Positions 40,701 to 51,900 of a stretch of 64,000 nt of DNA are shown one piece after another. The first letter of the stretch is position 1. Each line of letters starts with the position of its first letter. Source of the DNA: Amoebophrya sp. A120 (Eukaryota > Sar > Dinophyceae > Syndiniales > Amoebophryaceae). The DNA lies in NCBI GenBank assembly GCA_905178155.1, contig CAJINV010000002.1:6366476-6430475 (forward strand), written 5' to 3'. The translations under genes and the position numbers were made by a program. The notes beneath the pieces are model-generated. The model searched no databases, was not told the DNA's origin, and worked only from the letters and a program-made list of their open reading frames with translations.

Positions 40701-43225
40701 GGTCTGGAAGAATGCAACTTGTGACGCTGCATTTGGATTCCAAAAAAATTTGTATTGCATGAGCAGCAAAGGGAATGCAATTTTTGCTATGCGGAGAAAG
40801 CATTTGTCGTGCGGAATAGGCAGCAAGAACCCCCTCAAAAAATATGTGACGCTACGGCATGCATCACAGACATCATGGATCATGCAAAACGTGCATGACA
40901 TCTTCCAGACCCAGACATATTTGCAATTGATAAGTCGCTTTCAAACGCAGTGAAGATCCTTGAGGCGGACGAGATCGAGAAGCAACGGAAGCGCGCTTTG
41001 TTTCTCCAGAAACAGAAGAGGTTGATGGACGAGAAGGAAAGAGAACAACGAGTTATCGACGCGGAGATTGAAAAGCGGAGGAGACTGATCGTCGAAAAAG
41101 AAGAGAAGGACGACGCGGCGGCGGAAAGAGATGAGGAAAGGCGCACAGGAGATTTGAAAAAAGAGCAAGCGAGCTCGGACATCATGCTGAATGATTTCGT
41201 GGAGAGTGAGATCACGACGACTTCTGCGGCTGGAGGCGAGAGCGAAGGAAGAACAGGTAGAAGCAGTACTTCTAGCGATTCCTTCGTGCTGTCCGCTGCT
41301 GTGACAAAAAAGTTTGCGTCCGCCAACGCGCTGGCTGACGCCGTGGTTGCGCAAGCGGTTGCGGAAGGAGGTGCGGGAACCGGGGTCGTATTGTCGCGGA
41401 AAAATGAGAATGCGAAAGGTCTTCAGGCGTTGCAGGAGAAAGATGAGATCGACCACGACACGACCCAACTCGCCTTCAAACACGTAGATGAAACTCTTTC
41501 TGCAGGAGGGCAAAAGAACCGTTTGGGCCGGAGAGCTGTCCGGAGCGGGAATGACAAGAAGCCACTCTTGCATCACAAGAGGGGAGGTAAAAACACGCAT
41601 AAGGACCACATGCAAGCATCCTCTGGCTCAAAGAAGACAAAGAAGAATCTGCAGAAGAAGACATCACAAGGCAAAAATAAATCTGCTCCCTCTAGTAGTA
41701 TTTCTGTGAACAAGAAGATTATGAAGTACGACACGAAGAGCCACCGGTTCGTCACGTCCTTCTTGCAAACGAGACAACAAGAAGCGCAAACGAAAGCGGG
41801 AACTACAATTACCTCTTTGCACGAGATGAATGCCATGGTGGACGACATTATGAAAGTCCCCATCCAGAAGAAAAAGAAGAAGCAAAACGAGTTCCAGGAG
41901 GTGATTGCTGCGAGTGAGGTGATGGCGGAGCAGGTGAACAAAGACCAGCAGCAGCACGAGAAAGAGAAGGATAGGTGTGAAACCAGCCTGAGAAGTTTGA
42001 AGCAAGAAACGGAAAAGAAGCAACTTCTCGTGAAGAACGAATTCGAAGCGAAGATCGAGCTTTTGGGGGCGAAATTTTCCAAGTTGAAGGAGAAATCCGC
42101 CGATAAGAAGCAGGAACTAGCGGAGCTGAAAGAGGAAATCAAAGAATTGGAGGAGGACCGTCTCGCCGAAAACGAGGAGTTTCTGAACGAAGTGGCAAAA
42201 CAGGCGACCATGACGCGGGCACTTCGGAAAGCGATTGCGGCTTTAAAGCAGGCGAAAACAGGCTCGAAGAAAAATATTAAACGAAGCAAATCAAATACCA
42301 GGAGCAAAGCCACCAAACCGCTGGAAGAGCTGCTGGCAAAAACGGAAAAGAAGATCCAATCTCTGCAGGTGTTAGAGGAGGGAACCGAGAAAAAATTTTC
42401 GCACGAAAAGTCGAAGGCGGAAGAAGTTTTGAAAGAAGTGAAAAAAGTATCCAAGAAAAAAACTGTGTTAGTGTAACTTTCTTTGTCTGACAGCATCACA
42501 AATTTGCTCTACATGACAGAGAAAACCTGTCATGCGTGGCTTGTAAGGGAAAATACACATGAAAAAAGGACTTCATGGCTGTGTGGCATGACAGGTGTAA
42601 CTCTGTTGCATGTTTTGCATTAAAGAGTTACACTTACACAGTTTTTGTCTTGCATAAAAGGAGAATGCGGACCTGAAAGCGGCGAAGTCCAGGCTGGAGG
42701 AGGAGAAGGAGGCGAATATTGTGAGGAAAAATCCCCCCTCCCCATATCGAAAGCGGAATTTGTGTTGCTGTATTTGAGTACACAAATCACATCTGTCTTG
42801 CTAGAGAGGACTGCAGACCCATATCAAGCCTGAGCAGAGATGCTTTGACTTAGGCGCTTAGCATGAGAAGCGTCCGTGATGTTGGCTCAACAGCATGACA
42901 AACCGCCTCCATAATGGGACGGAAGCTGCTGCCCTTGTCTTCTTGCAACACAAACGTGATTTGTGACCTCAAATCAGCAACACAAATTTTCGAAAACCTA
43001 CCTCTTCAATATGGGGAGGGGGGATTTTTCCTTGCGATAGCGAAGGAGAAGGAATTAGAACTGGCGCAGCAAGAATTGGAAACGTTAGAAAAAGAGCTAC
43101 AGGAAACGCAGAAGTCGTGTGCGAAAATTCTGATATCCTTCGACGAGAAGACGAACGAAAGGAAAAACGAGGTGGAAGGGCTAAAAGCGGTGGGGAGGAT
43201 TCTTGCGAATGGTGGGGGAAAGTGA
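37771..43225 (+). CDS. Secretory-type coiled-coil protein, unknown
   Basis: Exons by phase: 37771-38191, 38398-38791, 39050-39103, 40412-40679, 40938-42447, 42662-42716 and 43045-43225; 2883 bases, 960 residues. The N-terminus is basic then hydrophobic with Ala/Leu (residues about 5-50), like a signal or targeting sequence. Almost everything after is Glu/Lys/Gln-rich coiled coil (for example EKKQFTMDEKNLNTLIQ and KSRLEEEKEANAKEKELEL). A looser Ser/Thr-rich middle lies around 41200-41800. Six introners interrupt it, one (39104-40406) enlarged. All introns I could place are introners; I found no GT-AG intron. No family recognised; a structural or tethering role is only a guess. Confidence 0.7.
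38192..38392. mobile_element. Introner, singleton family
   Basis: Starts TATGCGAAGTGAAATACTG and ends GGCGATTTGACTTCGGATA (inverted partner). Flanks CCCGG/CCGAG. Removal joins KIEIP to ELEEKVKDL. Confidence 0.8.
38792..39044. mobile_element. Introner, family A
   Basis: Starts TATCAAATGCAAAAATGTCT and ends CATTTTTGCATTTGATA. Perfect 5-bp repeat CTGGG. Removal joins NSDRILG to MLKQMRDN. Confidence 0.92.
39104..40406 (+). mobile_element. Enlarged introner, family A with about 1 kb insert
   Basis: Ordinary family A ends (TATCAAATGCAAATATGTCT; CATTTTTACTCTTGATA) and flanks ACGGG/GCGGG. A foreign block of about 1.05 kb (about 39302-40349) interrupts the interior, bounded by ATGG on both sides. 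Removal of the whole 1.3 kb still joins EATG to AEKQKAAS in frame. Confidence 0.8.
40266..40310 (+). other. tRNA-like stretch at the 3' end of the insert
   Basis: TTAGCACCTCCGGTTGGTAG followed by AGCG resembles the 5' half of a tRNA with D-loop and A box; downstream a short TTCAATTCAATTCAATGG repeat follows. No T-arm or acceptor stem can be completed, so this is not a tRNA gene. It may be the remains of a tRNA-derived short retroelement. Confidence 0.25.
40680..40932 (+). mobile_element. Introner, family A
   Basis: Starts TCTCAAGTGCAAATATGTCT and ends ACATATTTGCAATTGATA. Perfect 5-bp repeat AGTCG. Removal joins SSEQES to LSNAVKILE. Confidence 0.9.
42448..42656. mobile_element. Introner, family G
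   Basis: Starts TATCCAAGAAAAAAACTGTG and ends ACACAGTTTTTGTCTTGCATA (last 20 bases match). Flanks AAAAG/AAAGG. Removal joins KEVKK to ENADLKAAK. Confidence 0.88.
42717..43039 (+). mobile_element. Introner, family C
   Basis: Starts TATTGTGAGGAAAAATCCCC and ends GGGGATTTTTCCTTGCGATA. Perfect 5-bp repeat GCGAA. Removal joins EEEKEA to KEKELELAQ. Confidence 0.92.
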
Positions 43226-44103
43226 GAGCAAATAATTTTCAACCAAATTTATTTTTCATACTGTTTCAAGCTGACTACAATTCAAGTTTCTGTTTTTTCC
43301 GATCGCGCCACGCAGCAGGGTGTTGGTGTTGCGCATGAGATGCTTTTCGTTAGTACATAAATGTTCCTAGAAGGAGGACTACACTCGCGAGAGAGTGTAG
43401 CGACCTAAACTCGTCTGTTCTGTCCTCTTGCGTGATGAAAATGAAAATTGAAAATGCCATTGAAATGCAATTGCTGTGCTCGGTATTGACATGTCTGGAA
43501 ACGACTCTACAACAGCTGTGTCGTTTACTAGACGTGATGCTCGGTTTTTGGACTCATAGGGAAATATCATTCACTTATGATCTTTTTCGGTGTGACGTGA
43601 CTTTTCACAACAAAAAAATAAATGAAATCGGTTTCATCGTGCAGACAAATTGAAGAAAAACTTGCGTCGATCCAAAAAATGAAGCCAAGAAAACTCGACT
43701 TCTTGAAGCGCAATTCCTGATAAAGGCATAATCGGTACACGCACGATGGAAAGATGAAAATGGACATTGAAGCTCGGTGTACTTCTAACTCCGTTCTTAA
43801 GATCTGCCTGATAAATTACCGTAGCGATCGTAAAGTGGAAAATTCCTAAGCCCAACCTGACGACCCGATCTCAACATTGACTTGAATGCATTACAACCCT
43901 CAGGCTTCCGGAATTTTACCAAATTTTGACGCATTGCATTACGATGTTGTTGAAATGATGCCCCTTCCTACGATGTTTTTGATTAACCGTCGCCTAAATT
44001 TCGCACCGAACTACACGCCTTCATTGACCACACTGTTATAAAAGAACAAAAGGTTGTACAGTACACTAATTCTAAATAGTACTACGACGGTTGAAATAAA
44101 AAA
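43226..44103. other. No gene recognised
   Basis: AT-rich spacer between two coiled-coil genes. Nothing protein-like. Confidence 0.4.
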
Positions 44104-47100
44104 ATGGTTCTGCGCGGACGCGGTGATCCGACGCAGAAGCAGGATGTGAGCTACAAGCTCCCGCCCGCGGACAAGCGCGCGGGCGTTTTTGACAAAAATT
44201 TTCAAGTTTTGAACACGTCGATTGAAGTCTGGCTCGATGCGATCCACGAACAGGAATCGAAGGCGAAAAAAGCCGCAGCTGCTGCCGCAGAGCAGGAAGA
44301 GAAGGATAAAGAAGCTCCTGCCTCGACTACTCCGTCGTCGAAAGCGCCTTCCTCCAAGGGCCCCGGGTCCTCGAAGAAGGAACCCGGGTCCTCGAAGAAG
44401 GAACCCGGCTCGAAGAAGGAGCCAGGCTCCGCGCGATCGCAAAATAAAGCAGGTTCGGATGCTGGTGCCAGTTCAGCAGCAGACCCGCAAACGCCAGTTC
44501 TTCCCACGTTCAAGAAGGTCCAGCTCACGCAGAAAATTCAGAACTCCTACATGCAACTGCGGGATTTGTTGAACGCATGGGTGCAGGACACGAGGGACCG
44601 GGAAAATCTGCGAAAATCGTTTGTGACGGACAACAACGTGCCGCAGTTGGTGCTGTTGATCGTGCTGTGTGAGCAGGCGCCGTTGCTGGAAGCCGACATG
44701 TTCGACGCCATGAATTTGGACGTAACGAAACTTATTTCATAAATGTTTTTTCTTTCATGCGGAAGTTCAAACATAGATTCATTGTATACCGTAGCTAGCT
44801 TCTTCTGCGATACTAGTGTCTTGCCATGCGCATGCCTGGCAACTGGTCTCGATACTGATACTCGATTTAGGCCGGGGCCCTTGGAGGTCAATGATTCGAA
44901 ACATGAGAAGCTCTTTCACTTTTCTACCTTCGTGCTATCCTGGGGTCACAACATCAAAAAACTAAAATAACAGGAAGCGAGTCGCAAGAAGCAATCCGAC
45001 GATCGTTGGGCGGGGTGCAAGAAGGCCGCGGAGATCGTGATCGACGTGGTTCTGGATGTGCACCAGAGGAACCAGATGCGTTTGAAGCTTGAGGAGGAAC
45101 GGAGGCGATTAGCCGGGGAAAAGATTCCCTCGGGGCCGCCGTTTACCAACGAAGAGGAGATGAAATCTTGGCTGAGCAGCTTGAAGGAGGAGCCAGCTGT
45201 TGAAGAAGAGCCAGAACGACCACCTGTTGTGTCAGAACCCCCGCCTCCACAAATTCCAGAGCCGAAATCCGAACCGCCCCCAAAGCCGGAGAAGCCAGCG
45301 CCCCCCGTCCCACCGAGTAAACCGAAGAGCCCAGTCCCGCCGCAGGCACTGCTTTTGAAGAACCTCGTATGGAAGCGTCAGGTTTGAAATCCTCAAAGTT
45401 GAAATAATTTGTAATGCATAAAATGCGATACAAAAAGTGACTCTATTGCAGAGGACCCACGGGAGGCAGATGATAGTCCTGGTAAGGGTCAAAAATTGGA
45501 CTGCTAACTAGCATGACAGAAGGCAGCTCTTTTGCCCTAAACCGCATGACAGACTCGCTTCCAGGACCGGGAAAATTTGTCATGCACCGACTACAAACTG
45601 TAGGTCTAACTGGTATCCGTTTTATGCATGACAAACTATTTCAACTTTGACGATTTCAAACCTGACACATCCATACCTCGAGCAGCAGGAGAAATTGAAG
45701 CCGGAGGCGCACAAGAAACTGCTATCAAATGTAAAAATGTCTGGGTCTGGAAGATTGCAACTTGTCATGCTGTTTTTGGACTCTAAAAAAAATTGTATTG
45801 CATGACCAGCAAAATGGGTACGCTTTTTGCCACTTTTTGCTACACAGACAGGCCATTTCTCATGCGGAAGATGCATCAGGAAGCCCTCTAAAAGTCTGCG
45901 ATGCTAGTTCAAGCATTACAGGCATCATAGGTCATGAGAAATATGCATGACAAATCTTGCATTCTTCCAGACCCAGACATTTTTACAGTTGATAACTGCT
46001 GATGATCAACCATTTGGAAGAGGAGAACGAGAAGCAAAGAACCCTTTTGACACACGAAAAACAATTGAAACAACAGATCGAAATCATCCAGCAGGAACAA
46101 ATCGAGCAGAAGCTGCTCGTCACCAGCCGCATCGACTTGTTCAAAAAACTGATCAAGGACGCCATCAGACGGAGCGACAAATTCACCGACGAGCGGAAGT
46201 GGCTGCTGACGCAGAAGATGAATCTGACGTTCGACCAATTGCTGGCGAAGAAGGACCTGACCGTGTTGGAAAAGCACCTCTACACGTTCGGCAGCAAATC
46301 CAGAAGTTCGCAGATGGGCCGGCTGGAAAAGGAGTTGCTTGAGCACGAAGAGGACACGAAGAAGCAAGCCATCGGCGATTTGCAGCAGCGGCTGGAGGAG
46401 TTGCTTGCTTTGGCGAACTCGAAGGACAAACACAAGTTTTTGACGAAGAACGGGGAAGTGGAGAAAAAGCTAATGTCGGACTTGGAACGGGAACTCATCG
46501 AAATGGAAAACATGCCCACCACGGCGTCCAGTGGAAATGACGAGATGAATGGAAATGTTCGGAGCGAAGGAAAAAAACCGAGAAACAGCCAAACAACTAC
46601 GCGAAGGAGCAGACGGCGCACGACAGGGTCTGTGTCGTCGATGCCGGGAATAAGGCCGAACAGTTCAACAACTTCCCCGCGCGGGGGGCCACCGGTCGTG
46701 CGAAACAGCAACTGGTCGAGCCGAAGCCGGACGTCGCACACGGAGGACCGCTTCTATCTCCACCCGTTTTCCCGACAGGTCGGGTCCGTGGTCCAGGAAA
46801 TTCAAAGGCAACGCGACTACACGGTGGAGGCCCTGGTGTCCGCCAGGCGGGCATCGCGGGGGGTCAACGTGCACGAAGAAATCATGGCCGCTCAAGGTGT
46901 AGTTGATCAACAGATGCCCTCCTGGCTTCGCATGAGCAGCAAGAAATCCATGCTGTCTTCCCGGTCCTCTCTCACGGAGGCTGTCACCACCGCGGGGAGA
47001 CGCTCCGTTGGGTCGGTCGGGGGTACCATGCAGCACATCGAGTACGACACGAAAACCGGGAGGTTGATGAAGAAAAAGCTGAGCGTGCACAGCAGCAAAG

Positions 47101-47666
47101 TCGGGTCGATCACTGGCGGTGGCGGGGAAAACACCATTAAGCCGGCGGCCCAGAGGAATTCCGCCGCGGACGTGCTGCTCGCGCGGGACTTGACGGAGCA
47201 ACGGGATGTGCAAATCATGCAGAAAAAAATCAAACAAGGGAAACAACAACAAACTGCAAACAAGAAAAAAACGCAGAACCTGCACCCGGTGACAAAGAAG
47301 CCCGCCCCCGGGCAGCCGAATGCGCAGCTGACGAAGTTCTTGATGCAGAAGAATTTGGAGATTCTGCCGAAAGATTTCTCCAAGGCCAACACCGATCCAA
47401 ACAAGTCGTTGAAAGATCTCGCAGTGGATTTGAAAACCATCATCCCGAAGAACACGACCATCGAGATCCGGGTGCAAAAACTGAAGGCGAAAAAAGCGAA
47501 GCTGGAGCAAACGAACGCGCTCGTGACATCGAATTTATTGCACAAGGATTTACACCGGTACGAAACACGCATGATGAAGCTCGAGTACCAGTGGGGCAAG
47601 GAAATTGAGGACCTGCACAAAATCTTGTCAAGGCAGCAGGTCATGCACGACGGGACTGCGATTTGA
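44104..47666 (+). CDS. Coiled-coil protein with Lys-Pro-Gly-Ser linker, unknown
   Basis: Exons: 44104-44721, 44974-45367, 45681-45722 and 46000-47666; 2721 bases, 906 residues. The ATG lies in AAAAAATGG. An N-terminal segment of about 60 residues (VFDKNFQVLNTSIEVWLDAI) precedes an Ala-rich helix, then a repeated KKEPGS linker, then a predicted helical domain (TQKIQNSYMQLRDLLNAWV). A Pro-rich stretch (EPPPPQIPEPK...) follows, and then long coiled coils (EEENEKQRTLLTHEKQLKQQ) and a basic C-terminus. One GT-AG intron (44722-44973), two introners. The composition suggests a cytoskeletal or axonemal scaffold, but I recognise no named family. Confidence 0.68.
45368..45675. mobile_element. Introner, singleton family with long near-perfect inverted repeat
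   Basis: Starts TATGGAAGCGTCAGGTTTGA and ends CAAACCTGACACATCCATA; about 45 bases pair with few mismatches. Perfect 5-bp repeat CCTCG. Removal joins LLLKNL to EQQEKLK. Confidence 0.9.
45723..45994 (+). mobile_element. Introner, family A (reference orientation)
   Basis: Starts TATCAAATGTAAAAATGTCT and ends CATTTTTACAGTTGATA. Perfect 5-bp repeat ACTGC. Removal joins EAHKKL to LMINHLEEE. Confidence 0.92.
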
Positions 47667-48923
47667 GATGGAGAAGGCTTGTGCCACTGACGACCCGGAC
47701 TTTATGTTCTTTTGACGACGCGAAGGCGAAGCAAGAGGCACTTTTTGCTAGACGCTAAAGGTGCTTAGTAGTATCGTCTCGAATTTATTGTTCCATTGCT
47801 TCGAGTTAAAAGTAATCGTAAGCAAACCGCACGAGTAGAAGGGCGCACTTGATATCCACCATTGCATTGCAAAATTTGCGACGCAGAGCTTTCATTTGTA
47901 TGATTTTCTGACTTTCTTTTCCCCCTGAAAAATCGAACGATGTTATCTTCAAGTTGAGACCCAAAGTAGTCTGACAAGTACAGTTTTCCTTTCCAACTCT
48001 CTAAATTGACGACCTAAAAAATGTTCTAGTAACGCCAAGTATATTTTTTGAAAAGGAGCAGTACCCGCGCTCGCAAATATATTGATAAGTTTGTTGTCCT
48101 CTACGAAGTCCTCCGCACTTTTCCCACTTGAAGACGGACGTGAGGTGATGTTGGCGCAACTTTCTTAGGCGTTCTTACCCTGCGCCGAAGTTGCGCTGAC
48201 CCCAGCTTTGATGAGCGAAGTGATTTCATGTGTACAATTGCGCGCGGTCAGTTATTTAAAAGAAGCGAAGAGCATGAACTTACTACTTATTTCCCGCAGC
48301 TGCAGCACGGACGGATCTAGTCATGTTCAGGTTTGCCTCGTTCATTGCATATGCTCGTCACTGGTCGGAATTTTGATTTTCGTGCTGTAGGTTGTTGACA
48401 CTGGATACATACGAGAAATGGTTCTGGCCGATATGGTTACTTCTGGATACCTGCATTTGATGAAGCTATTTTGATAGGTGCTGTGCCCTTCAGGCAACAG
48501 GATAGTCGTTTTTGTGGATCATCTGGTACTGTGAGTCGCAATCGCAAACATAGTTTGTTGTACTCGTGAAGGAAGTCGTCTGATCTGTGTCGTGAGGTCG
48601 TGATATTTTGGAAACTCATTTCGTTTTTCAATCGGTTAAAACAAAAACTAAAGCCGGGGGTCGTGGGAAGTCGCTCGTTCTTTGGTACGAGCCTCTAAAT
48701 CGTCGAATCTAAGTCGAAGAATCTTTCGTACTATCGAGCTTCGCTGTTGAAAATTCGGAAAAACGCACGCGCTTTGGAGAAAATCTCATATTTGTTCGGT
48801 CCTGCAGCTGCAGCATTCGAGTGACAGACGGCGTGCCGTTACTTTTAGCACGAAAGTTCTTGTTCTAGAAACACCAAGAGAAACGCGGTTTTTTTGGAAA
48901 AAAAAAAATTAGTAACATCTTCT
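47667..48923. other. No gene recognised
   Basis: AT-rich spacer before the exchanger gene; an A-rich run (48898-48908) directly precedes its start. Short frames only. Confidence 0.4.
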
Positions 48924-51900
48924 ATGTCTTCTATCATGACGAAACCTACTAAGAAAAGAGGCAGCACGAAGGCGGCTGTTTTTCCGTGCTGGTTCTACTT
49001 TTGCTTCCGTTTCGTCACCTTCCTCCAAGGACTCCCAACCCTGATCTTCGCTGTCGACCGGCAACAGTTTAGCAATGCGGCCACGAGACGAGTAAAGGTG
49101 GCAGCGGATCATGATCAACGACCTCGTCCCGAAGCAGGTGGAGGAACTACTACACCACCAGCAGATGTTGAAAATGGCGCAACGAAATTACCACCTAGCT
49201 CTGCTGCTGCGGCAGGAGTAGGAGGTCCGCCTGGGGTAGTACCGGGAAATATTAAGGGTGAAACCCTAGACAAAAAGAACGCAGAAGAGCAAAAACCTGC
49301 CGCAAAAGACAATCCAACACAAATTGTCTTCGATGAGCGCCTGGACGAATCGGGCCTGAAGGATATAAATGGTGAGGACGAGGACGTGGACGAACTGAAG
49401 CCGAGCGACGCTTCTGCGGAGCGAAAAATCGGACGGGAGCAGGAGGATTTGGTGGACAATCTCGTAAAGGTAAATTACCCGGTCTTATCAATTGTAAAAA
49501 TGTCTGGGTCTGGAAGATTCTGACACTTGTCATGCACATTTTGCATGAGCCCTGATGTCTGTGATGCATGCCCTAGCATCACAGATTCTTCGAGAGCTTC
49601 TTGATGCCTATTCCGCATGACAAATGCCCTCTCCGTGTAGCAAAAATTGCATTCCTGATGGTACTCATGCAATACAGATTTTTCTGGAATCCAAATGCAG
49701 CATCACAGGTTGCATTCTTCCAGACCCAGACATTTTTACATTTGATAGGTCTATCAGCTCGAACTGCACGCCACCTACAACCTGTGGAAACGCGCACAGG
49801 AGTTGAAACCGGACCTGTTTTCCTACATTGTGGCCTCGCTGAACCCAATCACGGAAGTCGGGGGGCTACGGGAGGACGAGGAGAAGGTGTGGTGGCTGCG
49901 GTACATCGTCATGGCGGCGTTTTACATGCTCATTTTGTCCTTTGCCGCCAACATGATGAGCGACGGCGCAGAACTGCTCATGCTGGTGCCCGAGTATGTG
50001 GACCTGGTCGGGTCGATCGTGTTGCCGCTGTTGGGCGCGTTCCCGGACGCGCTGTTCGTTTTGTTTTCCGGCTTGGGTCCAAGCGAGTTGGTGTACCGGA
50101 GAGTCACGGCCGGGTTCGGGTTTCTGGCTGGGTCCAGCTGCTTTCTGCTCTGCATCCCCCTAGCCGGCGTGATGGCGGCGGGCCGGGTGCCGGTGAGGAA
50201 CAACCCCAACAATCCGAAACAGCTCCTCGCAGACTACACCACGGAGGGCAAGGAGAAGGGCAAGACAAGCCGGGTGTGGGATTCGGGGGCGAGTCTGAAC
50301 CGCTCCGTGTTCAACGCCCTGCTGTGGACGTTTCTGACCTCCTTCACCACGGGGTTTGGCATTTTTGCAGCCTACGACTCAAAAGACCAGATGGTCGGGA
50401 TGGCGGAAAAATGGACCAACATCACGGAGAGCTCCGACGAGTGGCGCATGGTAGCCTTGCAGGAATACGTGGCGGACTTGAAGGGGGATAGCACACCCTT
50501 CTCGCAACAGAAGCCATTCGTGAGGTACTATGAATATTCTTGATCAAAGCAAGAGCGCTTGTCCAAGCTGAGTTTCGGTTTCCCTTTTAATCCCCCGATC
50601 TTGATATTCCGGCACTTCGTGGAGATGGTGAATCCAGCTGCCCGTAAAACTAACTTGGGGTAGTGTTTCGCTTTCGCTTATAAAATCATGATGCGCATTG
50701 AGATGAGTAAGTTATGAAGAGCAAGAAGCAAATCGCCACTACGTGTCAGCACGACCGCGCTGTCAATATAATTCCGTGTCCACCGATCCACAGGACCTAC
50801 TGGTGGTGGGAAGACGAGAACGCGTACTGGCGGTCCTACAGCACCATTGCGAAGCACCAGAAATTTTGGCTCCAAATGGGTTCCGGCGTGTGCCTGGCTT
50901 TGTGCGTGATGTACTGCGTCGCCAATCTTCGCGTCGCGCATAAGAAGAACCAGGCCCGGCAGGCCGGAGAGAATGAAACAGTTTCTACTGCAGGAGGCGC
51001 GGCGGGCCACCACGGGCACGGACCACAACCAAAGCAACTGCAACTACGGCACGGCGATACCAGTATGAAACACCAGCCGCTGTTCTCTTTCACCATATCC
51101 TGAGTAAAAACGTACCCACACCATAGTCAAGATGGGAAATCGGCTAGACAAATCCACAAGTTTTGGCTGTTTTGCATGACAAATTTGGATTCGTAGTGTA
51201 GTGCTGTTTGAGCTAGCTCAGCAGCATCACAGATCTAGCATACCATGCTGATTGGAGCATGACAAATTTCAAAACACCCTTAGAAAATGCTTCTCATGGG
51301 GCTCCGCATGGCAAACATTTTAAGCATGCAGATTTGCATGACAACTATGGTGTGGGTACGTTTTCACTCAGGATACACCAACGAGTCGCATCATCAGGAC
51401 ATGGTGGCCATCCGGAGTTCGCTGCGGCGGTCAATATTGTAAGGAAAAATCCCCCCTCCCCATATCGAAAAAGTATGATTCCGAAAATTTGTGTTGCTGA
51501 TTTGAGACCACAAATCACGTCTGTCTTGCAAGAAGACAAGTGCAGAAGCTTCCGCTCCATTATGGAAGCGATTTGGCATGCTGTTGCGCCTAGGGGGCAG
51601 CCGTGTGTAATGCTAAGCAACTAGACCCAAACACCCCTACCTAGGCCGAGGATCTGGCTGCGCTGCCTCACTGCAAGACAAATCAGATTTGTGTACGCAG
51701 ATCCGGCATCAGAAACTTCGTTTTGATATGGGGAGGGGGGATTTTTCCTTTTGATAGTCAAGTATGATTGACAACAACGAGTTGACGTTCCAAGCGGCGA
51801 TGGAGGGCTTGGTGCGGAAGAAAACGCTGAGCCCGCAGGAGAAGCAGCGTTATTTCCGCGAGACGCTGCGGCCCTTCTTCGAGCGGCGCGCCCAGCGGAT

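Noticed and set aside
41573-42499. 308-codon - strand frame opposite the coiled-coil gene
   Set aside because: Phe/Ser-rich shadow of Lys/Glu codons on the + strand; the + strand frame has consistent coiled-coil character and exon phase.
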